From positions 7,138,273 to 7,202,272 of the forward strand of contig CM020510.1 in assembly GCA_009823395.1 (NCBI GenBank): DNA of 64,000 nt. Reading direction: 5' to 3'. Position 1 is the first letter of the stretch. Each line of letters opens with the position of its first letter. The translations under genes were made by a program, and so were the position numbers. Below, one piece after another: positions 1 to 17,781 of the stretch. This DNA comes from Thamnaconus septentrionalis. Lineage: Eukaryota > Chordata > Actinopteri > Tetraodontiformes > Monacanthidae. The notes under the pieces are model-generated. The model ran no database searches. It saw only the letters and a list, made by a program, of their open reading frames with translations, and had not been told where the DNA came from.

Positions 1-2295
1 ATTTTCTGAATGTTTGGGGGGAAAAAAGGCTTGTGTTGGCAAAGAGAGACTTTGTTGAGAAGGCCAGAATCAAAGACTTTGTGCAGCAACATCAAGGTCC
101 CTCACAGGTAATTACTTTCACCTTTTGGCTCAGAGTGATGCCTCTGAAAGACAAACCAATCCACAGAAGGTCAACACAGGAATCCCAGTGTTTAGCCTCA
201 ACAATGGGTTGAAATGCCCCTGCTGATACTGAGACCTGCAATTGAACAGGACCCCCCAGCAGGACCTGGCCATGCACTGGGGCCTTGAAGGTTGTGCTGT
301 CTTGTGATGGTTCAAAGCAGCGTTTGATTCTTTCCTCTCGAGCAATAAAACAAGCAAACAAACAAACCACTGAATTTATTGCCACATTCATACCTGAGTG
401 TTGGTGGTGCAGCAGGACCTTGTGTGCAGGTATTTCTATTGTCAACTACCAAGGAAATGACACGGGTGTTTTTTTTTTTTTTCTGTTTTGTTTTTTGCGT
501 CAAGACCCGCCCCTACCTCCTTCTGATTGGCCACTACCGCTTGCCTCCAGCCCTAACACTATCCCTAACCTCAATCCTAATTCCTAACACCCAAGACAAT
601 CAGATCTGATGCATTTTAGGTATTTTTCCTGGATTAAGATTACTTTCATTTGAACTCCTGATGGAAGTACAGAAATTCTCAGACAAACAGACACAAAAGT
701 TTAGGGTTAGGCCATTGGCTCTTTATCAAAACTCCACCCATTAGCGTTAGGTCAGTATGCTGGATATTTTACACAGGGCTCTTTTGTTGACATACCCAAC
801 CTTTAATAATGGAAACAATAACCACCCTAACTGCTTAACTGAACCAAGTGGTATGGCTCTCTGGAAACAAGGCCATTATCACCCTGTAAAGTTGTTCCTT
901 GTCAGCAATCAGTGGCCTCCTCACACAACCAGCGCACAGTGAACAGCATTTCATTCGTTTCCTCCCCATCTCCCCTGAGGGAAATATCACGTGTGCTTTC
1001 TCACTGCCAAATTTCTGCCTCACTCAGTTACCTTCTAACTGGGTCCCTTAGCTTCTGGGCACCAAGCACAGTGGTGGTGGTCAGTCAGTTTTCACGAGAT
1101 TACCCGCTTGATTAGCGGAGAGTGCTAATCTTTGAGCTAAGACAAGTCATGAAGTCCTTGCTCCGAAAAGCCAACACGTCAGGGTCAAGAGTGCAAGAGT
1201 GGAAATCCTGAGGCCAATCCTGGCAAACATTCAGTCTGGGTTCTTCATGTTTTTTAGTTATCTTGAGGTAACATGCCTGCAATGCAATCGCCTCAGTTCA
1301 AAGTAGCGCTGCGTCCGATGCCTGTGAGACGTGGCTGTTTTCCACGCTCTCTCAGCCCAGCCCACCATCGCTCTGGCTCTGAAGTTCACTTCTCACGGTG
1401 GTGGTAGTGAGGAGTAGAAGGGGGGGTTAAAAGGCAGAGAGGCCCCTCACCTCCCTCCCCCAGTTCTCCAGAGCCCCGTCCACCCTCAACGCCTGACTCT
1501 CCCTTTTAATGCCCATTTCCATCCTGGAGCTCCCTCTTTTCTTTCCCCTTTTACAAGCTCCCTGCAGACATTTCCCTTGGCGCCGCTCCAGGACAGTTGC
1601 TAAGTAAATCACTCATTCAGCGGGCCAAGCGAGACAGAATTCCAAACAATCCTGAGCCGGTCCTGCCTGCCTCCTCCTTTGTCCACATATCTCATTCCCT
1701 GCGCCTATCACTGCGTTTTTTTATCCCCCCCAAATGAAATCGTGAAATAAATAAAGAGACGCGCCCTCTCAGCTTCAGAGTGAATCCCTGTGAGGATGTT
1801 TACGCCCGGCATCTGTCGGCCATGTGTTGATGCTCCCATCTGCATTTTCCACCCAGCCTGTATTGTTGATGGAATAGAATAACAAGTCTAATCCATTAAA
1901 GGTTTGCAGCCTATTAAGTCTCCTCTGGCTGCTATTTACCGATGTTGATTTTTGCCCAGACTCATTATACCCCAAAAAATAATTACCGGTGAAACTAATT
2001 CCTGCGCATTCATGCGTGGAGTAATTGGTGTGTTAAAGGCATTGGGAGGAGTGGGGGAGGAGTAAAGAGTTGGTTCCTAAATATAGAAGCATGAGCTGCG
2101 CTTTGTTTGCATCCAGAGCTCCTTGGTCTTTTTTCAAATTCAACCCCCCCCCCCAACCCATTTTGCCCTCATTTGGGCCATAGCTGCTCCATGTGGGATC
2201 ATTTAAAGACCCCTTTTAAAGGCTGTAGGAGGAGAGGGAGGGATGGAGAGAGGGATGGATGGATGGAACCGGTGCTTAACTCGACGTTTTTGCAG
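1..2295. other. vps53 intron, no exon recognised
   Basis: This stretch lies upstream of the first recognisable vps53 exon and is most simply the preceding intron. It holds poly-T and purine-rich runs and a few degenerate CCCTAA-like units near 545-590. A short open stretch at about 3-209 on the + strand ends in a plausible GTAATT donor near 110, but it does not match the vps53 residues expected before the first recognised exon. No other gene is visible. Confidence 0.6.
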
Positions 2296-2663
2296 GTGGT
2301 GATGGCCCCACACGACACGGCGGTGGTGTTTGTTGATACTTTCATCAGGCTCCTGGCGGACAGTAATCCTGAGACTTTCCAGAAGATCCTGGACATGAAG
2401 GTGAGTTGACTCCACAGTTGATTGTTGGTAATCATCCAAATTTGAAGTGTCCAGATGACACGCGTGATCGTCGATGCCGCTGCTGATTGCAGGGCCTGAA
2501 GCGCAGCGAGCAGAGCAGCATGCTGGAGCTCTTCAGGCAGCGGCTGCCCACTCCGCCCTCCGGGGCCGACGGGGGCTCCTGTCTGTCCTTCAGCACCCCC
2601 ACCCCTGAGCAGGAGTCGTCCCGCATCCGCAAACTTGAGAAACTGATCAAGAAGAGACTGTAA
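2296..2663 (+). CDS. vps53: VPS53 GARP/EARP complex subunit, last two coding exons (partial)
   Basis: Vps53 is a core subunit of the GARP and EARP tethering complexes, which capture endosome-derived vesicles at the trans-Golgi network or at recycling endosomes. Two exons are visible: 2296-2400 (35 codons, phase 0) and 2493-2663 (56 codons plus TAA). Acceptors are TTTTGCAG and GATTGCAG, and the donor is GTGAGT. The encoded C-terminus runs from [14 protein letters not shown] through [20 protein letters not shown] to [14 protein letters not shown], nearly identical to human VPS53 as I remember it. The rest of the gene lies left of the window; the preceding exon, expected to end near an AEMILK motif, was not found in 1-2295. 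The adjacency to rflnb matches human 17p13.3. The proline- and serine-rich segment between the two conserved blocks is the least conserved part. Confidence 0.93.
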
Positions 2664-3129
2664 ACGCAAGCACATCTCCACAAACAAAAAAATAGTACAA
2701 ATGGTTGCAGGGACTTACCGATATACACCTGACTTTGCGTAACGTCGTGGGAAACCACAGAAAGACAAGAGGAAGTCACTGACCGTTTAGCGAAGCCTCG
2801 ATGGTGATGCTGGATCATGAAGAAACTTCCCCCACCTCAACCTGCTATTGTTACACATCACTAACTTGTGCAATGTCGCCTCCTCGTCTCTCAGGACACT
2901 AATTTCTGAGCTCTGTAACCGTGTGCGTTGTGAATATAACAGACATGAATGTGATGCTGTTGGCTAATTGAGATTATTTAAAAGGTAGCATGATTTAATC
3001 CAAATTGATCTGGGAGAAAACTATTGTTTTTTTGTTCGTTTGATTTTTTTTTTTTCAGTTACTGTTAATTGTGACATTCCAACTGGGTAAGAACTGGTTA
3101 ATTAATTGTTTGGATTAAACAATGGCCTA

Positions 3130-3135
3130 AATAAA
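3130..3135 (+). terminator. Candidate vps53 polyadenylation signal
   Basis: An AATAAA hexamer followed by an A-run lies 467 bases after the vps53 stop codon and is the first canonical hexamer on the + strand in that region. It is a reasonable 3' end for the transcript, but no transcript evidence is available. Confidence 0.5.
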
Positions 3136-4916
<1,781 letters not shown>

Positions 4917-6826
4917 ATGGTCGGAAGCCTCAGCTTACCTAATGTTTGCGAAGGAGACCCGCTGGATGTGATGAGCTGCGGCGCCGACAGAGGACTTGAC
5001 AGCCCGGACTCCGGCTTGCCTCCGAGCCCGAGCCCCAGTGCGTGGCTGCTGCCGGGGACGGCGGAGAAAGCCGGCGGCCAGGGGTCCGAGGACGAAGGAC
5101 GGGTAGGTGGCTCCGCTTTAAAGGTCCCGTCTAACTTTTTTTGTTTTGTTTTGTTTTTTTGTTTGCCACACTGGGCTCCACTGAGGCAGCCCTGCACGAG
5201 GAAATATCACCATCAATCACTGGAGTTATCTTGGTAACGACAAATATTTAGCCCTCTGTTTGCAGGCTTCCTACAAAAAACAAATATATGTTGGATCTTC
5301 CACAGGCTTGGACGGGAAACAAAGCTGGATGATGTGTTGTGCCCTTTGTGACATCACAAAGTGCAGATTTCAAGAACTGCGTGTTTCAGCATTGCTTTCT
5401 ATAAAGTAAAGCTTGCAAAAGAAGTGAAGGGCAGACTTGTTGATGGAGTAGATGCACAGCTGGCTGGTGAAGGGGGGGGGATCTATAAATTCTGCATGAT
5501 ACGGGGATTTTTCAAGCAACGTGTGAAGTCCCCGTAGACAAACATAGATGAGCATAAATTGCAGTTAAACGTCTCTGATTTAGAGCGCGAGCCGAGTCCA
5601 TTAGTTGTAATTTAATATGGAAGCCTTGGCATACTCCTAGGAACTTAGTATTCCACGCATGGAAGCTCCACTCGGTTTGCAGTACATGAAAGTGTTTGCA
5701 AATGGTTTTTGGAAACGATCAGTCCAGACAGGAAAAAATGCCTTTTGGAGCTGCTGCTGTCTGCCTGTCACGTCGCGCATTATTGTTCTGCAGACATGTC
5801 TGCGGGGCCGAATTTAACTGTACAAGCTCTGTGTCATTTTGACCAGATTGCCGCCCCCCCCACCCACCAACCCTCCACCACCATCACAGCCGCCACTGCT
5901 GATCTCGCATATTTCACTCTACTGTGTCTACTGTGCACGCTCTACATTCACAGTTTGGTGGGCGAACTCCTTTTGATGCAGGTTCCATTTGTAGCCGCGG
6001 GACCTCTGCAGCAGTTACATCCATTATCTTTTGGGGAAGGCATTTCACTTGATCCGCTGCCGCCAAAGGAAATCAGGTGGGTTGGCCCGGGATGTGACTT
6101 CTGTGTGGGTCCTGAGGATATGTGTTGCGAAATTAACCTTGAATAGCAGCTGAATTGTAGAGATTTTGGTTTAGAAAACATGCAAATCCAATAAAAAAGT
6201 GTATCCTATCAATTTTAAGATTTCATAACAAATCTTCTCTGTAAAGTGACCGGCCAGCTGGCCTCCTAGCTGCCACTGAAGAGAATAGATTGGAAGAAAG
6301 AACATTATTATAACGGCAACCAATTGAAAAAAAAAGTAGGCCATGGCATTATTTTATTTTGAAAAGTACAGAAAAAGATGAACTGGTACTTTAATATCGA
6401 ATAAAATCTTTCTTTTTTTTTTTTTTTTTTACAGAAATCTTGTGCGTCCTCTTGCCAAATTTTAATGGAAAGCAACTATTTGTTGTTGGGTTGTTTTTCC
6501 CAAACAGGTACACCTCATCCGTGCACTATGACTCCGACCGCCACTTCATCCAGGCCGTGGCCCTGCAGCCGACCGGCCAGGCCCTCCAGCACTGTCGGCA
6601 GACCGTGGTGGCCGTGCCCCACAGCACCTGGCGCCACTATAAGACACAGCTGGACTTCCAGCCTCGCCACCGGCCGCAGAACTTCAAGAGCACCACCATC
6701 ATCTACCCCAAGAAGACCAGCGCCGTCTTCACCACGGAGCTGAGCTACGACAGCCACCGGCTAGCCCGCCGCTTCCTCTCCAGCGTGGAGCTGGAGGCCG
6801 TCGGCCGGAGAGAGCTACCTCAGTGA
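4917..6826 (+). CDS. rflnb: Refilin B (filamin-binding actin regulator)
   Basis: Refilins (formerly FAM101) bind filamin dimers and help turn actin networks into bundles, notably the perinuclear actin cap and during skeletal development. Three exons join in frame to 199 aa: 4917-5102 (62 codons), 5982-6076 and 6508-6826. Exon 1 carries the family motif DSPDSGLPPSPSPS at about residues 28-41. Exon 2 carries LSFGEGISLDPLPPKEIR. Exon 3 begins YTSSVHYDSDRHFI and contains TWRHYK, FEPRHRP-like QPRHRP, STTIIYPK and RRFLSSVELEA, all refilin hallmarks. The LSFGEG and DPLPPKE blocks resemble RFLNB more than RFLNA, and the vps53 neighbour agrees. The start is the MVG methionine shared by the family. The 95-bp middle exon lacks its own start and is easily missed. 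Exon 3 is very GC-rich compared with its surroundings. Confidence 0.93.
5250..5375 (-). repeat. Palindrome-bearing dispersed repeat, copy 1 (inverted, short)
   Basis: In rflnb intron 1, a TAGCCCTCTGTTTGCAGGCT stretch is followed about 60 bp later by TGCCCTTTGTGACATCACAA. Both blocks recur, in the opposite order and strand, in other copies in this window (for example 26905-27140). It looks like an internally deleted copy of one family. Confidence 0.6.
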
Positions 6827-8442
6827 GAGTGAGACGGCGCCATGTGTGCGCCTGGCGGGAAGTCACGTGACCTCCCGATACTGTAGTTTCCTGAGGCGGG
6901 CCGCCATCGACCTGCTGTGTTGCGTTTTTATGCGTGCGAGGCCCGCAATTGTTTTAGCTGCCTTTACCAAACTGTGTACAGGAAGTGTGCTTGTTCTTGC
7001 TCTTGATGAGACAGACCCTCGGAGTTCAGACATGAAAAGGGATAGTTCGCCCTAAAATGGACGTTCCACCCCGTTTTTACTTAACACCATGTTGAGGAGG
7101 CTTTGGTGACATTTTCTAATCCTTGTAATCGTTCCTGAGTTTCAAGGAGGGAAAGATTTCTACCCAATATGAGCAAAATGAAGTCCTAGAGTAGTCAGTG
7201 CTCAAAAACATCAGAAAACAAAGACTGGCAGGTCATTTTGCCTCAAAATGTTGCTGGCCACGTTCATGTTAGCCTGTGGCATGTAGTTTAGCTGCCACTG
7301 CTAGCTCCCAGATGAAGGCTGACATGAACACGCTCCCGCCTTGAATGTTACAGCAGGTATTTTGGCATAAAACGGGTGCCACCCGAGCAGCGTGGAGACA
7401 TGTTTCCTTCTGTCGCCGCCTTTGTGTTTGAGTCAACTGCCGCCATAAACCTCCATTGTGTTGTGGAATTCTTTCCCTCTGTGAAAGTCCTGAATGGTTG
7501 TCGGGATGTTGTGTTCCTCAGCATTGTGTTGAGTCGGAAATTACTTACCCTGTTTTTAAGACGGTGTGTAACATCCTAAATGTCTCTGTCTTTTTATGTT
7601 TTTATACCTGATAGCTTATGAAGTGGCCGTAGAAGGACTTGGTGCTTGTATTTGATAAGTATCTATGCAGCTTTCTGGTTTCTAGCCATCTGGTCATAGC
7701 AGATTTTTTTTTTTTTTTCAAAAAAAAAAAGTATTTTAATTTGTTTTTAGAACAAATGGAAAGGGAGAGGAACTATTTGCCGTCAGCGCAGTTTCTCCTC
7801 TCCTTTGTGTTGCTTGACTTGGTCTAAGTATGCAGAGCAATTGGCTTTTAAATCTAAACAAGGTGGCCTGCTTGGGTTTTAAAGTCTGTGCTCTGGTCGC
7901 GAAGAGCCTTTAGAGCTGTATGTGTGAAGGAGATTTGAGGCAATTAAACATGCAGGAATTTGGATGCACGCTAATCGCTGCCTTATCTGCACTGTACACT
8001 GAGGTTGTGGTGAGAATGATGCACGTGTGTTGTTTCTTTATAGGAATTTGGGTGTGTTTTATTTCTATACAATCTAGCACAAGCTTGGCATTTCCTCTTT
8101 CCTCGAGCCCTCTCCCCAGACACACTTTATGGCTGCAGGTCATAATGTATTATGTAAATCTTGCAGATTAAAGGGAATTTGTGTACTTTTTTTTTTAACT
8201 TAACTATTTTTGATATCACTCACAGGCTTACTAGTGACAAGCCACATTCCACTGCTATCATTTTCTCCGACCTAACGTGGATTGAGATCATATTTATTCT
8301 GTTGGAGTTTTAGGTTCTGTAACGTAAATCTGTTGACTAACGGGTCACAGTAAAGAATATTTATGTGATGTCATCTTTACTATGTTTCTGTTGAAGCTTC
8401 TTTTGGTCACTAGTCGCATTTTAGGTGCCAATTTTAAATAAA
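6827..8442 (+). other. rflnb 3' UTR
   Basis: No other coding sequence is visible between the rflnb stop and an AATAAA at 8437-8442, which is the likely polyadenylation signal. The long 3' UTR contains T-runs at about 7705-7718 and 8188-8197. Its end is inferred only from the hexamer. Confidence 0.55.
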
Positions 8443-9670
8443 GCTTTTCATGAAAGTAAGAGTTGTGTTTATTCAGAGTATCATGATCAGTATGACGTTA
8501 TTTTCCTTCTTGAGGGTGAAATTTTTTTGCAAAGTATTGTGCTTCAGATAATTGAAACCTACATTTTTATTGACAAACTCATCAACATGTGGCGACCAGG
8601 TAAATGCTCAACAGCACATCATGTAAAACCAGGGACACATCATAAGAGAGCAAGCTTTTTAAAAGTGACTTAAATATAATCGTGTAAATGAAGCATACTT
8701 GTGTTTAAGCTCATGTTTGTTTTTTTTTTTTGGGGGTTTTTTTTGTGGGTCACAAGCTAGTGGGTAAAGCAGTATTTTACATTTCCTGGGAGAAGAGGTC
8801 AACTCTGAAGATATTCTAAGAATTGAATGGCGCCTCCCTCTGGATTATTGCGTTAACCACAGTCAGATCCGAATAATTTAAAGCGTGAACACGATTTAGA
8901 TAAGAGAGATTTCGTGTTGCAATCATACCGCACTCGTTAAGTATGCGGGGAAATGTTTTAAATAGTGTCTGTTGAATTATAAATAATGTATAAATATGTG
9001 TGTATTTTCATCTAGATTGGTTCGTACTGTAACTTCAAATGCACTTACGTAACACTGTTCGAAGGACATAATTTAAATAAAATATTTTAGCGACGATAGT
9101 GCAGTATTCGCTTTTAAAATTTTAGCATATATAAACGGAGGCCGACGTCTTTCTATTTACACAACTCACGTTTCCTGAAGACGTAAACGTAGCATCACGA
9201 TGACGACATAACGTAGTTTGTGTATCAAAAAATACTACCAACCCGAATTGATTCGTCTTATCGTTTAAATTTCGTAACGTCGATTGCATGTTTCATAATA
9301 AATTTTCTTTAGCACATATCGTTGAGATGTATATATTTAAAAAAAAAAAAAAAAATGACGCTTGGCTGACATGACGTATGAGTTCAGAGGTTATTGGCAC
9401 GCCCCCATTTTTACCGCATGGTGGACTGGAGTGTTGTTTTCTTGTTAAAAACGATCGTAAATGTAAATGTTCAGAGTTATTAATGTATTTATATGTGTCA
9501 GCGTGTATGTAATCGTGGCGGTGTGACACACACACCCAGTTTAATATTGTTTCAAATCATACCGAAACCCGTGCCAAAAACTAAACTTAACGCGAAAAGC
9601 AACAACACTCTGGCAGTCAACAGTTAGCCTGTTATGCTACTAGTGCATCGAGGACCTCGCACAGTGAAGA
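8443..9670. other. rflnb-dus4l spacer and dus4l upstream region
   Basis: This AT-rich spacer has no recognisable gene or long repeat. CpG dinucleotides become frequent from about 8.8 kb toward the dus4l start. A TATATAAA-like string occurs near 9127-9134, but it is far from the coding start. The dus4l 5' UTR probably occupies the last tens of bases. Confidence 0.45.
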
Positions 9671-11941
9671 ATGAAGACCTCTAATAGTTTCCCCGGCGTG
9701 ATGGACATGTTCGAAAAGGGAAAGGTCCTGAAAATATGCGCCCCGATGGTCAGATATTCAAAGTAAGTGGGATTTGTTTTATTTTTATTTTTTTTCTAGC
9801 TCTTCCACGATACCATAGTCTTCCTGTTGTGACAACTTGGCTCACAGCTAGGGACAAAAGATGGGCACCATACATGGCTTTAATCTAGACAACAAATTTT
9901 ATTAAATCCAAGAAGTACAACTCGGTTATGTTTGTCAGCTCGCCAGCAGTGTGTGAATGAGTCAAAATGCAAGGCAAAACCGAGAACTGCCCACAGCTCT
10001 CCACAAAACAAACCAGCGTCTCAAGCAGGAGAGAGTGAGAGTCAGCTTTGAGCTCCATTTATACACTTGCATCGCCATTAACTCAGGTGTTGGCCATCTC
10101 TTCTGATGAACCACTCCCAGATCACTTGCAAGTAACTAGAAAGTAGGTTGGAGGCCCAGACATTTAAAAACATATTGTCAATGTGTGTATTTGTTTTAAA
10201 TCAAATTGTTATATTGACGTCCCGCCAAACAAGGCAAAAGATCTGCAGTATTCAAGCATATGTAGTAGCCAAAATAAAGGTAACTAGATATGGTTTTTGG
10301 CTGTTTTTTTTTTTTTTTTTTTTTTTCCAAGGAAAACCATATTGGGTCAAGTCTCTGCCACACTAAACTTTAGGATTACAAATCATCAGCTCCACACAAA
10401 ATGGCATCCTGGTCATTCACAACCTTTTCTTCTCACAGGCTTGCATTCAGATCTTTGGTGAGGAAATACAGCTGTGACATCTGCTTTACTCCAATGATTG
10501 TCGCCTGTGACTTCATGAGATCAGTCAAAGCCAGGGACAGTGAATTCACTACTAATGAGAGTGAGTAGCTCTATAACACTTCACAATTATTATTTATTTC
10601 ATACTTGACCATTTCAATCAGATTTGTCATCTTTTTTTTCCCTCAAAGACGTGTCATCACCAGAATTTCATTTTCCTTCTCAGATGACAGACCTCTGATT
10701 GTACAGTTTGCTGCCCATGATGCCCAGACTCTGGCTGATGCGGCTTGTGTGGTCGCACCATTTTCAGATGGAGTAGACCTCAACTGCGGCTGTCCCCAAA
10801 GGTGACAGTTGCCCTGTATTTTCTAAACTACCCAATTGTCCTGGAGTTTGGCATTGAGATCACAAGTTGCCAATTTCTTTGAGTAAACAACATATTACCA
10901 ACTTGTTTTTTTCCTTTGCTGTTTTTTTCAGATGGGCTATGTCAGCTGGATATGGTGCATGTCTTATCAACAAGCCTGAACTTGTGAAGGACATGGTCAG
11001 ACATGTCAGAAACCAAGTGGACAAGCCAAATTACACAGCGTCAATCAAAATACGGTGAAAAAAATAAAACAAATAAAACAGTTCATGTTTGCTCATTGCA
11101 GATGTACCAGTGTTATTAATATGTTGGACAGTTACAACATGGAATAAAGAAATGACCAACATAGTGTGCTATGTGAAATAAGTGTTTCAGGAAGACACTA
11201 ATGCAGCTTTGCTTTTGCCTATTTATTTGTGTCAAAAAAACTTTTTGGCCGATACACAGTCTGACTTAATCTTGTCTTGAATTACAATATCCTAATGCTC
11301 ATCACCTATTGCTGCAAGCATTGTTACACACAACTCATTCACTTCTCTTCCAGAATTCATAAAGACCTTAGGCGGACAGTGGACCTGTGCCAAAAGGCCG
11401 AATCAGCTGGTGTGTCATGGATTACTGTCCACGGGCGTACATCCGAAGAACGCCACCAGCCAGTCCATTATGATGCCATTAAAACAATCAAAGACAGCGT
11501 GTCCATTCCTGTCATTGCCAACGGGGATATAAAGTACCTGCGCGATGTTGAGTCCACCCACCAGCTTACTGGTGTTGATGGTAATTTGATTTAAAACAGA
11601 AACCTTATAAGCACTTTAAAAAGACTGTAAATGTTGTTAATTGAAATATGCTCACACAGTGTTGTTGTTGTTTAGGAGTGATGGCTGCCAGGGGGCTGCT
11701 CGCTAACCCTGCCATGTTCACTGGCTATGAAGAAACACCTCTGGAGTGTATATGGGACTGGGTGGATATCTCTTTGGAGCAGGGAACACCATTCACCTGC
11801 TTTCACCATCATCTCATCTACATGCTGGAGAGGGTGAGCTCCCAGCCAGAGAGGAAAGTCTTTAATTCTCTGTCCAGCACCGCAGCTGTCATAGACTACC
11901 TCCAAAACACATACGGTTCAGCACGTGACCTGGAAACATGA
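9671..11941 (+). CDS. dus4l: tRNA-dihydrouridine synthase 4-like (DUS4L)
   Basis: This flavoenzyme reduces specific uridines in the tRNA D-loop to dihydrouridine using FMN and NAD(P)H. Six exons join in frame to 315 aa, against about 317 in human: 9671-9762, 10439-10560, 10684-10801, 10932-11054, 11354-11580 and 11676-11941. APMVRYSKLAFR opens the TIM barrel. DGVDLNCGCPQRWAM holds the conserved active-site cysteine (about residue 108). SIKIR, TVHGRT, VIANGD and GVMAARGLLANPAMF are the phosphate- and FMN-binding signatures. The C-terminal YEETPLECIWDWVD block matches DUS4L rather than DUS1-3. The start is the first in-frame methionine of an exon ending at a perfect GTAAGT donor. bcap29 follows on the same strand, as in human. 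The usual mammalian head-to-head partner COG5 is absent on the left. Confidence 0.95.
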
Positions 11942-12102
11942 ATGGACTTTATTTTATTTTCCTTTTCGTTTCCTTGTTGATTTTATATAAAATCAACAAG
12001 CAAAGATATGTTAAAGTTGATATCTGTCTTTTTATTCTTGTTCTTATTATACTGGTAACTTTTAAAAAGTGAAATGTTTTTCCCAATTGCCCCTCTGGGA
12101 TA

Positions 12103-12108
12103 AATAAA
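12103..12108 (+). terminator. dus4l polyadenylation signal
   Basis: AATAAA in TGGGATAAATAAAGTTTTTC lies 162 bases after the stop codon. The surrounding CCCCTCTGGGATAAATAAAG wording is common at teleost gene and retroelement 3' ends, so part of this tail may be retroelement-derived. Confidence 0.65.
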
Positions 12109-12541
12109 GTTTTTCTGAGTCTAAATTAATTATTATTTATTTTATTTGAGTGTCTCACTGGCACATTGCGTGTTGTTATTCAGTGATGTTTGTATTAGAT
12201 AATAGTTTGTGTAATTGTGCTTCATTATCACTCACATTTAATGTCATCCATATAGATTTGGTCAATTCTAATATTTCTAAAATAAACATTTTCTGCCATA
12301 AGTACAATCAACTATTGCAAGCAATAATGAAGATCGTCTGAACACTTTTAAACAAATTCACTACCGAATACCCAGAGAAACATCACTTCTAAATCTAAAA
12401 ATTAGGATTTAACATCGCCCAATAACAAACCGGATGTTTTACAATCTGAGCCTCGAACGTAAAACAAAAGTTTTAGAAACGAAAAAAAAAAAAAAGTCAA
12501 ATCGTAGAAACATTTTGGTAATGCAATAATATATCTTGGCG
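12109..12541. other. dus4l-bcap29 spacer
   Basis: A short AT-rich spacer with no gene or repeat that I can recognise. It ends where a GC-rich, CpG-containing promoter begins. Confidence 0.5.
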
Positions 12542-12763
12542 GCGCGGGGGTGGGCGGGTGACATGTAATCATCTATTACAATCACAGAAAACAATTTCAT
12601 CACTGAAAAAGACTAAACTACTCGGCGAAATATCTTATTTTTATTTTGAAAAAGAAAACAGCGGAAGACGGTGTTCTTTGATAAGCGGCTAGGACCGGAA
12701 GTAGGAAGAAGGCGGAAGAAAACTCGTCGTTACTTCTCGGAGTTATCGCAAGCCGAGTAGCTG
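12542..12763 (+). promoter_or_regulatory. bcap29 promoter and non-coding first exon
   Basis: A GC-box-like block (GGGGGTGGGCGGG, about 12547-12559) and a full ETS/GABP consensus ACCGGAAGT at 12694-12702, with two nearby GCGGAAGA variants, mark a housekeeping-type TATA-less promoter. A perfect donor CTG/GTAAGT at 12763/12764 closes a probable non-coding first exon. The coding exon begins after an acceptor at 13139. Confidence 0.65.
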
Positions 12764-13152
12764 GTAAGTTTAGAATGCGTGTCTGGGATGTGACACAAGC
12801 GCAACTGCTTAACGTCAAATTTTCTGAAACGTTTCTGAATGTTTGTTTTTATTAAAAAACAAAAAAAAAACGACCGTTTTAGACCAAGTTTTCTCTAAGC
12901 AACCGAAAAACTTAAAGTTAGCCTAACTGATTACAAAAAAAAAAAGGAAGAAGAAGAAGAAGAAAATAATCGCAACGGAGTCAATATTTGAAACACGAAC
13001 TGCCAATGAAAGTATTTCTCTCTGGATATCAAAGCGGATTTTGCTCGCGTTCAGAAGATCGCAGTCGGAAGTTGCTACCTTGCCAAATCTTGGCCTGACT
13101 CCTGAGATACCTGTCTTGCTCGTCACCGTTTCTCCACAGACTCACACCCAAG

Positions 13153-16591
<3,439 letters not shown>

Positions 16592-16768
16592 CTGGCCGCC
16601 AGAAAGTCCTTATTTGGTTTGAACCCGGAGACACCGACTCGGAGACGGTGAGGAAGAGGAGAAGAGGTGGAGCTTTTTCTTTGGACTGGATCTACTAAAA
16701 CAGGCGTAACAGATCTCCATGAAGGCATTCCCTTTCTTATCTGCAAGCACCAGAGTGTCATGCCTGTA

Positions 16769-16774
16769 AATAAA
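16769..16774 (+). terminator. bcap29 polyadenylation signal
   Basis: AATAAA (GTAAATAAATGG) lies 178 bases after the bcap29 stop codon and is the first canonical hexamer on this strand. Later alternative sites cannot be excluded. Confidence 0.6.
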
Positions 16775-17781
16775 TGGTTTTTAGTGGCTTTCACTTTTCT
16801 GACCGGTGCAATTTAAGTTTTCTTGTTCAACCCACCTGTGTGCAGCAAATGTATTACTTTTTACAAATATGTCACCAGGATACACGTGTGTTTTTTTTCC
16901 TTTTGCCACGTTCTCACTGTCGGGGGCCATAATTTGTCACATGCTGAATTATTCCACTGGCTATGAATGTATTTTGATACGCAGGGTTTTTGTTTTTTAT
17001 AGCTTTAGGTGTCAGCTGTCAGCTGTCAGCGGCTCTCTGTACCCTCAGCCTGGAGTTTTGGTAATGAATGAATGTCCAAAGGAGATGTTCATGATTTACT
17101 GAATTCCTTTATTTTTTTCATAATTAAAACTGTTGGAAGATGATGTTGGCTGCATACAGACATGTTTCCATGTTAGTTTGTTTTGGTGTACAATAGATGG
17201 TGCACAGATGAGAGCGAAAAGGAAGCTACAGCTGGATGGCAACATTTCCAAATGCAGCTTCAAAAGTGTCACTATCTTAATCTTAAAGATTATGTACTCT
17301 ACTTTTTTCAAAACCTTTTTTTTTTTCTCAAACGTAACCTGATAAATTGACTCAGTCCAGTCACTTGTTCCGAGGCACGGATCAAATTGAACTGCAGTTC
17401 TGCTGTACTGCCGCTAGAGGGGGACTGACATCTGGTACGCGCAGCACCCTTGCAACAAAATACATAAACAGCGGACCACGCGTGATAGTGGGTGGGTGTT
17501 TGACGTCATAGATGATGTCAAACTTTAGAAATCAATTTAGGGGGGAAAAAAACGAATTAAATTGTCATGCTTGATGACATCGCAAGGGTTTAAATGTGTC
17601 CGAGATGTTAATTAATTTATTTATTTATTTTTAGCAAACCTCTGCTTAGGGTGAAAACAAACTCCTCACCTGAGAGTGACTCACCCATTCCATCGTGACT
17701 TTTCAGGACACATAGTGCAGTCAGAGAATAATCTTTGTGTGTCAATAAATAATGAGATGTAATTTGATTGGAAATTAATAG
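16775..17781. other. Convergent spacer between bcap29 and slco1c1
   Basis: Both flanking genes end toward this spacer. It has no recognisable gene. It contains a GCTGTCAGCTGTCAGC tandem string near 17014-17029 and a partial CTCF-like string CCGCTAGAGGGGGACT near 17410-17425. Confidence 0.5.

Noticed and set aside
3..209. Open frame with a plausible splice donor near 110 that could be a coding exon
   Set aside because: Its residues do not match the vps53 segment expected there and I recognise no other protein, so chance is the simpler reading.
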